Below are positions 10,971 through 21,300 of a DNA stretch of 64,000 bases, piece after piece. The stretch is from Pachyseris speciosa (lineage: Eukaryota; Cnidaria; Anthozoa; Scleractinia; Pachyseridae): positions 2,666,001 to 2,730,000 of the forward strand of contig JAEMWC010000003.1 of NCBI GenBank assembly GCA_016490735.1, written 5' to 3'. Position numbers and translations under genes: made by a program. Under the pieces are notes generated by a model. The model worked only from the letters and a program-made list of their open reading frames with translations. It had not been told where the DNA came from and did no database searches. The stretch's first letter is position 1. Every line of letters begins with the position of its first letter.

Positions 10971-12313
10971 AGGTATGGTGCTCCGCTTGACGGCCCTTCG
11001 GGCCGTCGGAGCTCCGCTAATAATCCAACATGGCGGCCATACTCCACCTGGCCCAGGTGACCAGCTAGTTTACAGCGTAAGTCTTTGATACTGGACGTCC
11101 ATCTTATAGCCAATTGACACCTGTCAAAACAAGGTATCCGCTGACCAGTGTCACGTGACCATATCGCGGGCTCAAGTTGAGACCTCCTCGAGGTCAGCTG
11201 TTTTTTTGAAGTTGACCGCTGACCAGGTACTTGCTTTCGATTTGATCGCAGGCTCAAGCCAGGTGTGGGACACCCAAACCAAATCCAGGCTTAATTTTTC
11301 GCGCGCTTTCTGCGGCTCGTAATTTCACATTCACTTGGTTTCTTCATTTTGAGCAAAACAACTTCATCGTCTTCGATCGAAGTTTGTCTTTAAATCCGCG
11401 TAAAAAGCATAAAAATCAAGAACTTGTCAAAAGATACTCCGGAACGTGAATTTTCAAGTGATGAAGGGAAGAGCGATTTTTCTCAAGAAAAGCTTCAAAC
11501 TTGGATCGATTAAGCGGTTGAAAACAGTATAATTCAACGCTTCAAGGGCTTTCACTTTACCGCGGCATCTTGCATCTCACTAAGAAAGGTCACTTAACAG
11601 TTCACCTGTGTTAATGGGAGGAACGAGTAGCTCAAACTCTGTGGAAAAAGCTCTTTCTTTGGACAAACCGTTTGCGATTTTTGCGGATGCTTGTTTTTAC
11701 TTTACTGAAGCTTACGTATTTTCAAATGGTAGAAACCTCTACAACACAGCGCAGGACAGTGAGGTAAATTAAATAAATAGAAGCTTAACATTTGGTTTAA
11801 TCGTTGTTACTTTTGTTCAGGGATGAAACTTGTATTTTTCTCTCGAATGGATATAAATAACAATCATCTGTACTCGTTTTGGACGCAAAGAAGTAAGACT
11901 TAGTTGAATTGTTTGTTTTTTTTGTTACGTTGTTTTCTTTGCAAGCTAACGAGTGTTTTTACTCGGCTTGGCTGACTGTTTTTCGACCTTGGTACCTCAA
12001 CAGCGTTAAGAAACTTTTGCCCTTATCTTAATAACACATAATGACAATGAGTCCTCGTAAAATTAAGCTTTAAAACTCGAGTAAAAAAAAGCCGATCAAA
12101 TGCATGTGCATCTGCACGTCTCAAAATCTGACATAAAGGTATCAAAATTTGAAAAACCTTTTAGAGATCTTCGTCGAAAGCGGCCTGTAAACAACAATAT
12201 TAAGTTTCGCCGTCTATAAACATGTCGTCTTAATTTGTTTGAACCGGTAAGAATCAGCGTTTGGATGTTAAAAACACCGAAATGGGTTGACAGGCTGGGC
12301 TGGCTTTGATAAA
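9497..12313. mobile_element. Giant inverted repeat (fold-back element R4) with the R2 hairpin repeat at its centre
   Basis: The left arm (about 9497-10828) and right arm (about 11017-12313) are inverted copies of each other. Matching landmarks include TTCTTACCGGTTCAAACAAA, TACAGGC-GCTTTCGACGAAG, TGCACATGCATTTGATCGG, TTTGCGTCCAAAACGAGTAC, CCTTGAAGCGTTGAATTATA and TCCAACATGGCGGCCATAC. The arms show scattered substitutions and small indels, so this is an old structure. The 190-bp centre (10827-11017) is the R2 hairpin repeat. A third, single arm ending in R2 lies at 31470-32700. No transposase is seen; short ORFs in the arms are not conserved across copies. Confidence 0.82.
10827..11017 (-). repeat. 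R2 hairpin repeat, copy B (spacer of the R4 inverted repeat)
   Basis: Reverse-orientation copy with a (GTC)n run at 10865-10901 and the hairpin GACGGCCCTTCGGGCCGTC at about 10990. Relative to copy A the outer stem pair has changed on both sides (GC to AT), so pairing is kept. Confidence 0.8.
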
Positions 12314-12431
12314 TTTTATATTGGACGGGTCTGCGAGAGAAATGCTGGTGTGGTTTGGCAAGCGCTTTCTTCGTTAACTGGATGACGCTTTGCCACTGAG
12401 AATCATTAATTGAAGAAGGTTCTTCGGAAGA

Positions 12432-13155
12432 CATCAAGCAGACCGTGGATTTATTCAACATAATAAGTGAAAGACAGTTTCAGTTTCATCGAATCTATCA
12501 AATTATTGGAATGGGCTATGAACGGCATTGTAAGAAAGAACAACTAAACGAAGAACAATTTGCCTCCACGAGCTCACGTTCTCGACAAAAATCTTTAGAG
12601 AGCTTAGGCAATGGTGACGGCAATGACAACGAAAAGTGGGAGAACTATTCTAGACCCCCCCCCCCCCAAAAAAAAAAAACAGAGTTGAGGTTGGGTAAAC
12701 AAGGAAGAGTTTACCTTCATACGATCGCGTTCTCTATAAATCCTACGATATGACCAGCACACTATATGTAAATGCCAGTAGAAAAAGAATGCTTTTGGAG
12801 CTCCGCTTTTAGGCTTGGCTAAATATATATATTAGGATTTATGGAGAACGCGATCGTATGAAGGTAAACTCTTCCTTGTTTACCCAACCTCAACTCTGTT
12901 TTGTTTTGTTTTTTTTTTGGGGGGGGGGGGGTCTAGAATAGTTCTCCCACTTTTCGTTGTCATTGCCGTCACCATTGCCTAAGCTCTCTAAAGATTTTTG
13001 TCGAGAACGTGAGCTCGTGGAGGCAAATTGTTCTTCGTTTAGTTGTTCTTTCTTACAATGCCGTTCATAGCCCATTCCAATAATTTGATAGATTCGATGA
13101 AACTGAAACTGTCTTTCACTTATTATGTTGAATAAATCCACGGTCTGCTTGATTG
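12432..13155. mobile_element. Near-perfect 320-bp-arm palindrome (R5) around an R2 tail fragment
   Basis: 12432-12750 and 12838-13155 are inverted copies. Both encode the same reading frame starting MDLFNIISERQFQFHRIYQI (12445 on plus, 13141 on minus). They differ mainly in the homopolymer C/A tract (near 12654-12680 and 12900-12932). The spacer of about 90 bp contains the R2 tail module in reverse (CCAAAAG...TAGGCTTGGCTAAATATAT). The high identity implies a recent duplication or gene conversion between arms. Confidence 0.85.
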
Positions 13156-13379
13156 AGCCTTCAAAAATTAGAGCTTCGCGTTAACGAGGACTGCGTTGTA
13201 GCAGTCTGTAGATATTTCAGATAACACTTAAGTTGAAGTTTATATTTAATGATAATTTTTAGCACTGTACAATATCCTGCTAATAAATATCCTACTAATA
13301 AAAATCATAATAATCATCATCATAATTACTATATAAAATTACAGTAGGTAAAGGAAAAAGATAAGGCAATACCGTAGAC

Positions 13380-13670
13380 TGCAGCCTTATCTGACAAGCG
13401 GACTACAGAATGCTTAATGGCCTGGTTCCCGAGTATCTTTCATCCAAGCTTGTCTATGTTGCCAGTGACGCAAACTCTTAATTATGAGCTTCGAGATTCC
13501 GAGAATAAGCTAGCTGTTCCCTTGCCACGTACCAAGTATTGTAAAAAGTACCTTCAATTATGATGGTGCTGTAACTGGATTTCCAAAGTTATTGAATCAG
13601 ACAGTGGGTTGATACACGGCATAAAGAAAACAGGAATTCGTATTTCGTATTTTCAAATTTAATTGTTGAA
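13380..13670 (+). mobile_element. LINE reverse transcriptase C-terminal fragment
   Basis: Plus-strand translation in shifting frames gives LNGLVPEYLSSKLVYVASDA, NYELRDSENKLAVPLPRTKY, then KVIESD. This resembles the RT C-terminus seen on the minus strand at 2948-3457 (CLNGLVPEYLSSKF). Frameshifts make it inactive. Confidence 0.7.
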
Positions 13671-13789
13671 TAGGCATCACTTTGTATTATAGTATTGTAT
13701 AATATTCTAAACTTTTATTTAAATTTTATTCCCCTGATGTACGTTTTTACCGTGTTTAAATAAGGATTGACTTGATAAAATAACTCTCG

Positions 13790-14870
13790 TCTCACATGGC
13801 AGACTATCAATGAACGCGTACATCTCGCAAAACTAACACCTCTTCGGGAAAGAACTAATTGTAAACGGTCTTTCTATTATCGATCCAACTAACCTGTCAG
13901 AGGTGTTCAATGAGGATTTTTCTACTAATGGCCCCAAAATTTTGAGATCCCTAAACAGATCCCGTCGGCAACAATAGTCATCTTGATTATCTTAACACCA
14001 CGTGCACTGACCAAAGGTTTCATTTTACTCTGACGAATAGCAATCAAGTGTTTTCGCTCTTGAATAAACTTAGCCAATCGAAAGCAATTAGTCTTCATAA
14101 GATATCTGCAAAACTAATTAGAGAGTGCGCATTCGATTTGCGAGATCTTTAATTGTTTTTTCACCACGGGCGTATTCCCGGATGACTGGAAATGCGCTAA
14201 AGTTACACCTTTATTTAAACACGGAAGTTCTACTGGCATCAACAACTGCCATCCTATTTCTATAGACCTTTTTCATAATGGCGGACGATTTTAATTATCC
14301 TTTTGTATATGCGTTAATTAGCCCTACTAACCTCACTTTAATGAAAAAATTCTATTGAATTTTGCACATGCTGACGAGGCTAGTAGGGCTCATTATCATA
14401 AGAATAAAAGAATAATTTGTCGGGCGCCATTATGAAAAGGGTCTATAATCTCTGTGGTACTGGCTAAGGTAATTGAAAGATTAAAGTATCAGCTGCACGA
14501 GAACCTTTCACAGCAAAGCATCGTTTGAAAAAGTCAATCTAGACTACGGTTCTACGGTCGCTGCTCTACTAGGGGCTGCCGATAGCTGGCCTTTTGACAT
14601 TGATCGTGGTAACGTTAATGCTGTTGTAGTTTGGGATTTAGAGAAAGCCTATGATACGGCAGACCACGCGATTCTATTGTCTAAATTAAGCGCCAACGGG
14701 ATTCAAGAAATGCTTACAACTGGTCTAAATCATATTTAGATAATCATTCGAGCACAAAAATGTTCTGTTAATGGTTCACTTTCTAAACCTGCTCCCTCCA
14801 ATGTGGGAATGCCATCTGAAACGTTTCTTTTTAAGATTCAATAAATAGTGGAGTGAACTCAAATGGCCCA
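13790..14870 (+). mobile_element. LINE reverse transcriptase central fragment, interrupted by a MITE
   Basis: Plus-strand pieces read VFALLNKLSQSKAI, HKISAKLIRECA, TGVFPDDWKCAKVTPLFKH, NNCHPIS, then after the nested MITE ISVVLAKVIERLKYQLHENL. NAVVVWDLEKAYDTADHAIL follows, the RT motif with Asp retained. The fragment ends near 14860. Multiple stops and frameshifts are present, and the YADD motif is not included. Confidence 0.75.
14261..14447. mobile_element. Short TA-target MITE nested in the LINE fragment
   Basis: Inverted ends TAGACC-TTTTTCATAATGGCG and CGCCATTATGAAAAGGGTCTA lie at 14263 and 14445, flanked by TA (14261-14262, 14446-14447). The LINE reading (…NNCHPIS / ISVVLAKV…) resumes directly after it. 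TA duplication fits Tc1/mariner-type mobilisation. Confidence 0.8.
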
Positions 14871-15095
14871 AGACAAAGAATTTTTATGATATTGTTTTAA
14901 TTTGTTATTGAAATAATATTGTGATTACTATTAGATTCCCATGCCTTTCACTGGAATAGAAAAACGATAAGATATTCCTGGATGCTGTTACTAGTAGTTT
15001 ACTCACAGAAAAACAAATAAATGCCAACTGCACTATGAGGAAGTACGAAATAATCTATGTCAGGTTAGAATTATTGCAATCTTGCTTTATACCCT

Positions 15096-15280
15096 TCACT
15101 CTTTCAAAATTTTCTGATCTTCAAATTCTTTGTTCTCCATTTTTTCAAAGATTTGTAAGACTGTAGATTCCAGCTTTACAAGGTGTTCTTGTACTTCTTG
15201 GAAACGTTTTCTTGTAACCTCAATGTCACCTCGAACAGCTCCTCTTTCCATTTCTTTCCCCTCATCCAACTTCTCCACAT
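15096..15280 (-). other. Unassigned ORF with coiled-coil-like composition
   Basis: The minus-strand frame EKLDEGKEMERGAV ... KRFQEVQEHLVKLESTVLQI is rich in Glu, Lys and Leu with heptad-like spacing, which could be a coiled-coil exon. Upstream it runs into the ATTG repeat. Nothing identifies the family and it may be chance. Confidence 0.2.
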
Positions 15281-15289
15281 GTACTGCAA

Positions 15290-15316
15290 CTGATTGATTG
15301 ATTGATTGATTGATTA
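15290..15316. repeat. (ATTG)n microsatellite
   Basis: About six tandem copies of the GATT/ATTG tetramer. Confidence 0.85.
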
Positions 15317-15363
15317 AGAAGAACAGTCGAGATATATACACATATACTTGTATATACGAGCGC

Positions 15364-15460
15364 ACTTAAAAAGTACACATAGTTGAAGAGCAGTTTGTGT
15401 ACTTGTTAGTCACTTAAAAAGTACACATATTTGAAGAGCAGTTTGTGTACTTGTTAGTAG
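15364..15460. repeat. Two tandem copies of a 49-bp unit
   Basis: The block from CACTTAAAAAGTACACATA through AGCAGTTTGTGTACTTGTTAG occurs twice in a row with one substitution. The unit itself has self-complementary ends (AAGTACAC, GTGTACTT). It abuts the left arm of the CCACCA palindrome. Confidence 0.8.
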
Positions 15461-16590
15461 TGTAGTATGCATGAAATTATCCCCGTTTTTGCTGTGCTTT
15501 CTCATGAAATTGCTGCGGAATACATAAGCGCGGGTGACGTCATTAGCTATTGTCTGTATCTCATGAATAAAATGCGGAGGATTCCTACTAGGGTGTGAAG
15601 GAATACATTAACTACATGAGTAGACATCTTAATCCCACGTGTTTGCCGTCACGGTGATTGCATAGACACAAAAAAAGGGTCGGATGATAACCCACGCTTA
15701 GACACAAACAGGGTCGGATCATAACCCACCCGTGTACCATATACAATAGCAACAATAGACTTACCCAGACTTGAACACTGTTCGTGAAAGAGGACAGGCT
15801 TCAGCCACCACAATTCTATTGTTTTCCACCACCACCACCAACACCACCCCCGTCACCCTGACCACGGCAACCACCACCACCACAATTCTATTGTTTTCCA
15901 CCACCACCACCAACCCCCTTGTTTTCCGCCACCACCACCACCACCACCACCACATATCTAATGATTTCCACAACCACCACCAACCCCCCCCCCCAATTCT
16001 ATTTTTTTCACCACCACCACCACAATTCTATTGTTGTCCTACACAACCAACCACCACAACTTTATTGCTTTCTACCAACACCACCACGACCACCACCACC
16101 AGTGGTGGAGGTGGTGGAAAACATTAGAATTGTGGTGGTGGTGGTAGTGGTGGAAAACAATAGAATTGTGGTGGTTGTGATGGAAAGCATTAGAACTGTG
16201 GTGGTGGTGGCGGCGGTGCTGGTGAACAATGTTCAATAGAATTGTGGTGGCTGAAGGCTTTACTTTTTCACGAACAGCGGGCAAGTCTTGGTAAGGCTAT
16301 TGTCGCTATTGTATACGGTACACGAATGGGTTTTGATCCTACCCTCTTTGTGTCTAAGCGTTGGTTATTATCCTACCCTCTTTGTGTCTGTGCAATCACC
16401 GTGACGGCAAACGCGTGCATTCCTCCGTACGCTAATAGGAATCCTATGCATTTTGTTCATTAGATACAGACAATAGCTTATGGGGTCAACCGCGTTAATG
16501 TATTCCGCAGCAAGTTAATGATAAACCACAGCAAAAGGGGGATAATTTCATGCATACTATACTACTAACAAACAAACAAACCGCTCTTAG
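15435..16590. mobile_element. 1.15-kb palindrome with CCACCA/TGGTGG inner arms (fold-back element R6)
   Basis: Outer arms of about 350 bp (15435-15795 and 16250-16590) are inverted copies sharing TAGTATGCATGAAATTATCC, GCGGAATACATTA and TTGCCGTCACGGTGATTGCA. The inner arms are a (CCA)n-rich tract (15815-16105) and its complement (TGG)n (16105-16235), each interspersed with ACAATTCTATTGTTTTCC. His-, Thr- and Val-rich ORFs here are artefacts of the repeat. Confidence 0.82.
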
Positions 16591-16710
16591 CTTGTTTACC
16601 TCCCCACAGTTTTTTGTTTAATCTTAGAGCTTCTTCATGAGATAGTATATATTGGTGTTAATATTGGACGAAATTCAAGGCAAGTTTTGTTTATTTGTTT
16701 GCTTTTAAGC

Positions 16711-17989
16711 TAAGGTGGCTGGTACCAATTTTCAGCTTTTTCACGACGTAAACTTTGAGAGAAAAGAACACAAAGGCAAACCGAGGCCGTAAGAAATCTT
16801 TTGCGTGATTAAATTATATATTTAGTCGTTGACCGAAAATAACTATTATTACGTCATCAGTTGTTACCATGGCAACGGTTACTTGAGGGTTATTCAGAGC
16901 TGCATTTAAGCTTCTGGCACTTATAATTTGAAAACTAACTCGGTGACCCCCTATTTTTTTCATGTGATTACTTTTGCCATTTGAAAAGGAAACTCCAAAA
17001 TGTTTTTAAAAATTTTCTATCAAGCGGATTTTTTATAAACGCGAGAAAAGGCAATTTATGAGTAGTGTAAAATTTCTCTGATAGAATTTTCTTGAATTTT
17101 GTGTGACGTTTACTCTTTACAACACAGAAATGTTGAAACAATAAAAAGAGGGAGTCACCGGGCTCGCTTTCTTGCAAAAACCTTCGTGAGTTGAGCAATT
17201 TCCACGCGCGTTTTCGACCATTGCAAAATCTGGATTCTAAAAGATCGATATTTGCCCATGCGCTTTGCTGACTGCCGCTAACCATTACGCGTACATGCGC
17301 GGTCACCTACCGTAGCCTTGTTTGCAGTCCACGCGCTGAGTTGATTTCAGTACGGTGGAGTTTAATAGTCCACAGTTGCTTTTTTTCTTTTACTGTTTGG
17401 CCGAGCGTTTGGGCTCACTTAAAACAATTTCTCCACAACTTGTGGCATGACTAAGCATTTTTATGTTAAATAACACCAAGCGAAAGCGCGGAATTAACTA
17501 AATTGCTCGCAGAACACCTTACAACACATGTCAACTGCATGCAATTCTGACACAAGTGCAGATATGATTCGCGGCAGGCAACAGGAGGTGGTGAGGCATA
17601 CAAATAATAGAATGTTGAGATGTATTACCTGTAAGTAAATTTAAGTGCTATCCCACTTTTGCAGTTTTACAATTACTTTCCGGCTCCTTGTCCTCCCGGT
17701 TCCCGACACGATCGATCGCAGTAGAGGTGGGAATTATCTCTTTGGAACTTCAATATGCATTACCAATCTCCAGAAACAAATTTTCCTATGTACATTGAAT
17801 TAACTTTAGTCGATCGAGTACATACGGCGAATTTCTTTTTGAACAGGACAAACGTAGCCTTGCTCGAAGAAAGCCTCGCTCCGCCATATTTGTTTTTTTC
17901 CCATTCTTCAAATCTCGCGCGTATCAAGTGTGACGCGCGCGCTAGTGGCCAGACTCTCCACGCGAGTAAAACCGGTACCAGCCACCTTA
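16711..17989. mobile_element. Non-autonomous TIR transposon, TA target duplication
   Basis: Terminal inverted repeats AGGTGGCTGGTACCA (from 16713) and its complement TGGTACCAGCCACCT (ending 17987) are each flanked by TA (16711-16712, 17988-17989). The TA target suggests Tc1/mariner-type transposition. The internal 1.2 kb has no recognisable transposase; the minus-strand ORF at 16968-17306 is unassigned. Confidence 0.78.
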
Positions 17990-18006
17990 ATAGGCGCGCA
18001 TCTTGA

Positions 18007-18327
18007 CTAGACGTTTTGAAATTGGCGTATATAACTTAAGCGACAGTGCGCAGTTTCCGAGGTATCCAGTCTTTCATACACCTCCACTCCACAATCTCCT
18101 CTTCCGCTAGCCTCTGGTAAGTCACTGAAAGTCAAGGGAGAGGACTCCATGGTTATAAAACACTCACCCAACTTAGTTTCGTCCTTAACTTCAGCCTTCC
18201 TCCTGATGCAAATGTCCCACAGTATTCCAGTTATGAACAATGCGCCCAGTACTCCAAGTGACAGGAACAGGAATTTTTTCACAAATGGCGTGGAGACGTC
18301 AAACAAGGTGATATCAATGGCGGGTTC
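18007..18327 (-). CDS. iGluR-like gene exon 6: M4 and C-terminal tail
   Basis: Acceptor CTTTTTGCATAAG, then [18 protein letters not shown] and the hydrophobic M4 ([20 protein letters not shown], followed by ICIRRK). A polar tail follows to the stop at 18007-18009. It enters in phase 0, compatible with exon 5. A further small exon between 19243 and 18327 cannot be excluded. Confidence 0.75.
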   Translation of the reverse strand, partial: EPAIDITLFDVSTPFVKKFLFLSLGVLGALFITGILWDICIRRKAEVKDETKLGECFITMESSPLTFSDLPEASGRGDCGVEVYERLDTSETAHCRLSYIRQFQNV

Positions 18328-21300
18328 CTTATGCAAAAAGAGTTTGATGAATAATAATTGCACAATTAAACCACATTTAACCTAAAATGCTTCTGGTACT
18401 TATGCCAAATTTCCACATCCATGGCCTTTTCGTCTCATATTTGAGCAAACTTCTTGGTTTTACTATCTATCTCACAAACAATTTGATATCACATTGCATT
18501 GTTGAAGTGTCTTGATGTTTTCACGGGAACGAGGTTTTGACGGCCATCTTCAAACAAAATCTAGTTTGCGGTCACAATATCTACATTTTACAGCATTTTA
18601 CTGCTTTGAATAATGGTTTCGATCATTTTTATGTCAATTTGGACGGTTTTCAGAGGCAATGAAGAATTCAAGAAGTTCATTATTACGGGTCCAAGACGGA
18701 AGCTTTCCGGAAATAACGGCGCAATTTCCATGTACATAACATCATCATCCCAACGCCTCCAGACGTGCTTATAAATAAGCTTCCGAGTTACCTCTCCGTA
18801 GCTTAGATATCTTAAGGTGAACCATAACACTAGCACTAACCCTAATCCCTCTCCCAATATAGCAAGGCTCGAAGAACGAAAAAAAGCAAAGGGAAAATAT
18901 GGTGGAATTGCGATCACTTCAAGAAAACTGTTGTTGATGGCGATCCGCTTGTCACTAATACTGACCAGTGTTTCATAGATCTACTAGTCTCTCTTTCAAA
19001 AATACGCTTTAATTATAAAACTGGAAAACTTACTCTCTATTTCTACGTGTAAAATAAGGAGAGGACACTTAATTAAGAACATTATAATCATTCTTAAACA
19101 TTCTTAAACACAAGTGTAAAATGTGTAGTATTCATTCCTCTTTCTTCTTGCACTGAGCTCGAGGTTTAATTTCTGTCACAAATTTCTGTGAATTTGTATT
19201 AAGTACCATAACGTTATTGTTTTATCAGCTTAACTACAATACCTCGAACTCGCTTGTTTCAAAGTAACAACGGTCATGCCAGCAGTACAGACAATCAGAT
19301 ATATTTGCTATGTTCCTTGAAATGAACATTGCGACCACTCCATCATATGTTAACTTTTTAACGGTAAAGAGTGATTCGAGCTTTCCCATTTTGCGATAAT
19401 AGGCAGCTGTATAGTGGTCCAGGAGCATTCCATCCACTTTACCTGAGATCACGTCGTTGATTGCATCATCAATTCTGTAGAAGACTGTATTAGGAACATT
19501 CAATTAAAACAAAACAAGCTATGGAATGTGTTCAAAAATGACCATGAGAATGGAATTCATGTGCGTGCCATTCGCAATTTAAAATCTCAGGGAGATGATC
19601 GAACATAACTTTCATGCAACTATGCGATATTTACCGGAAATAAAGTTTAGCGCTAAGAAGATTTTTATTTAATAAGAAAATAAACGCTACAAATTAAACG
19701 TTACAGTGATGACATGAGGTCCTAGAAACGTCATGAAACGTTTTTATTGTTAGTTTTCCTTTTAAAATGTGTTTTTCAAAATCGATCTTTATCAGAACAA
19801 TTTCATTACCCTGTTTTAGCAGTAGGGCGTATAGTATGGTAAGATCATATTTTATTTATTAAAAGAAAAAACTTATGGCGTTTATTTTGAAGTCAGTTGT
19901 CCGAAAGATGGTTGCGATATAAAGTTTGACGTATTTATCACTAGATTCTGTGAGAAAGATTTGGAGCAATTTGAGATATTGACTCTTTTTCTACTGATCA
20001 CCAAAATGTAGGCATAGAAGACCAATGCTTTGAAAACCTGCAGCTTTCCCAGATCTCGGACTATGGTTGAAATGAAGCACTTTTTTTGCGAAATTATAAG
20101 TTTTTCAGATTTCATCAAACTGGAAACTGATCGAAACTCCCAATTTTCACTTAATATGACTGTTTATTCTCTTTGAAAACCAAAATCGCCCTCGGACAAC
20201 ACCAAAATTCATGCAACTTTGTCTTGAAGTTTTCGAGACAAAAATTCCTATCGAAGTTTTAAAAAAGTTCACATTGGCAGCAAACTTTGACTCCACCTCC
20301 TGCAATCTGTTACACATTTACCTGCTCACTCCTTTTAGCCCGACCCCGATAACGCTGTTTGATTTCAGTTGCTCTCACAGTCTGTAATTTTCACGTTTGT
20401 GACCCGAGGGAATTCTGGGATATTCTTGCCTAACAGCAGCATGGAACTCTGCCAATTTTCATTTTACATATTTTTTATTAGTGTCGAGCCACCCGGTTCT
20501 GCTGGCAAAACATTGCACCGATTGCATTATTTACAAGTCAGAAATCGCCAAAATTGCCATGCCAGGTCCCGGAATCCACTTGCAAATTAAAACGACTCAA
20601 GCGTGGATTGCCATCACTCGCTCAGATACTTTGAGCGGCCCACTTCGCGTGAAATTGCTTCTCGCCTCTGTTTTCTTTCAAAGGATTGCCTCCACCCATC
20701 AACCCAGCCTTATGATGCCAGGCAGGGGGCTTCTGAGGTGCAAAATGGCTCGAAAAACACACTTATAAATCAAATAAGCAACGAATTGTAGCTGCAGTGT
20801 TCGTTTAGAAATAAAAGATCGCGACAGCTAGCGTAACGAGCGTGACAGAGCCTTCGGTGTTGTGAAAACAGCGAAATCGCCGCGGTAACCCCTTATATGG
20901 AGTAGCCAGGTCGATTTGAGTTAATGTTATGAGGTATCAGATTCTATTGGCTCACAAAAAAGAGCCCATAAAAAAAAAAAAAACTAGCATTAAACGGAGC
21001 AAGACGTGTCACTCTCTTTAAATAAAGCAAACTTGAAGTCACCTTTGCACTTTTTGAGGGCTCGTTATTCACAAAAGGTGTCAATTTGACCCAGAATCAT
21101 ATGGAACATGTGTGAACTTTACTCCTAATCACGTATGGAACATTTAACAATTGGTTCATGGGCCAGCGTGCGTTCATCGAGATATAAAGCACGCGGGAAG
21201 TTTGGAAAGCACGAAAGATGCGTAAGAGTTGCTCGAGGCGTAGCCGATAGCAACTATAGCTTATTGAGTGCTCTTCCAAGTGCTTCATATCTCGATGAAT

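Noticed and set aside
15761..16284. His-, Thr- and Trp-rich ORFs
   Set aside because: Translations of the CCA/TGG palindrome arms in all frames; mirror images on both strands.
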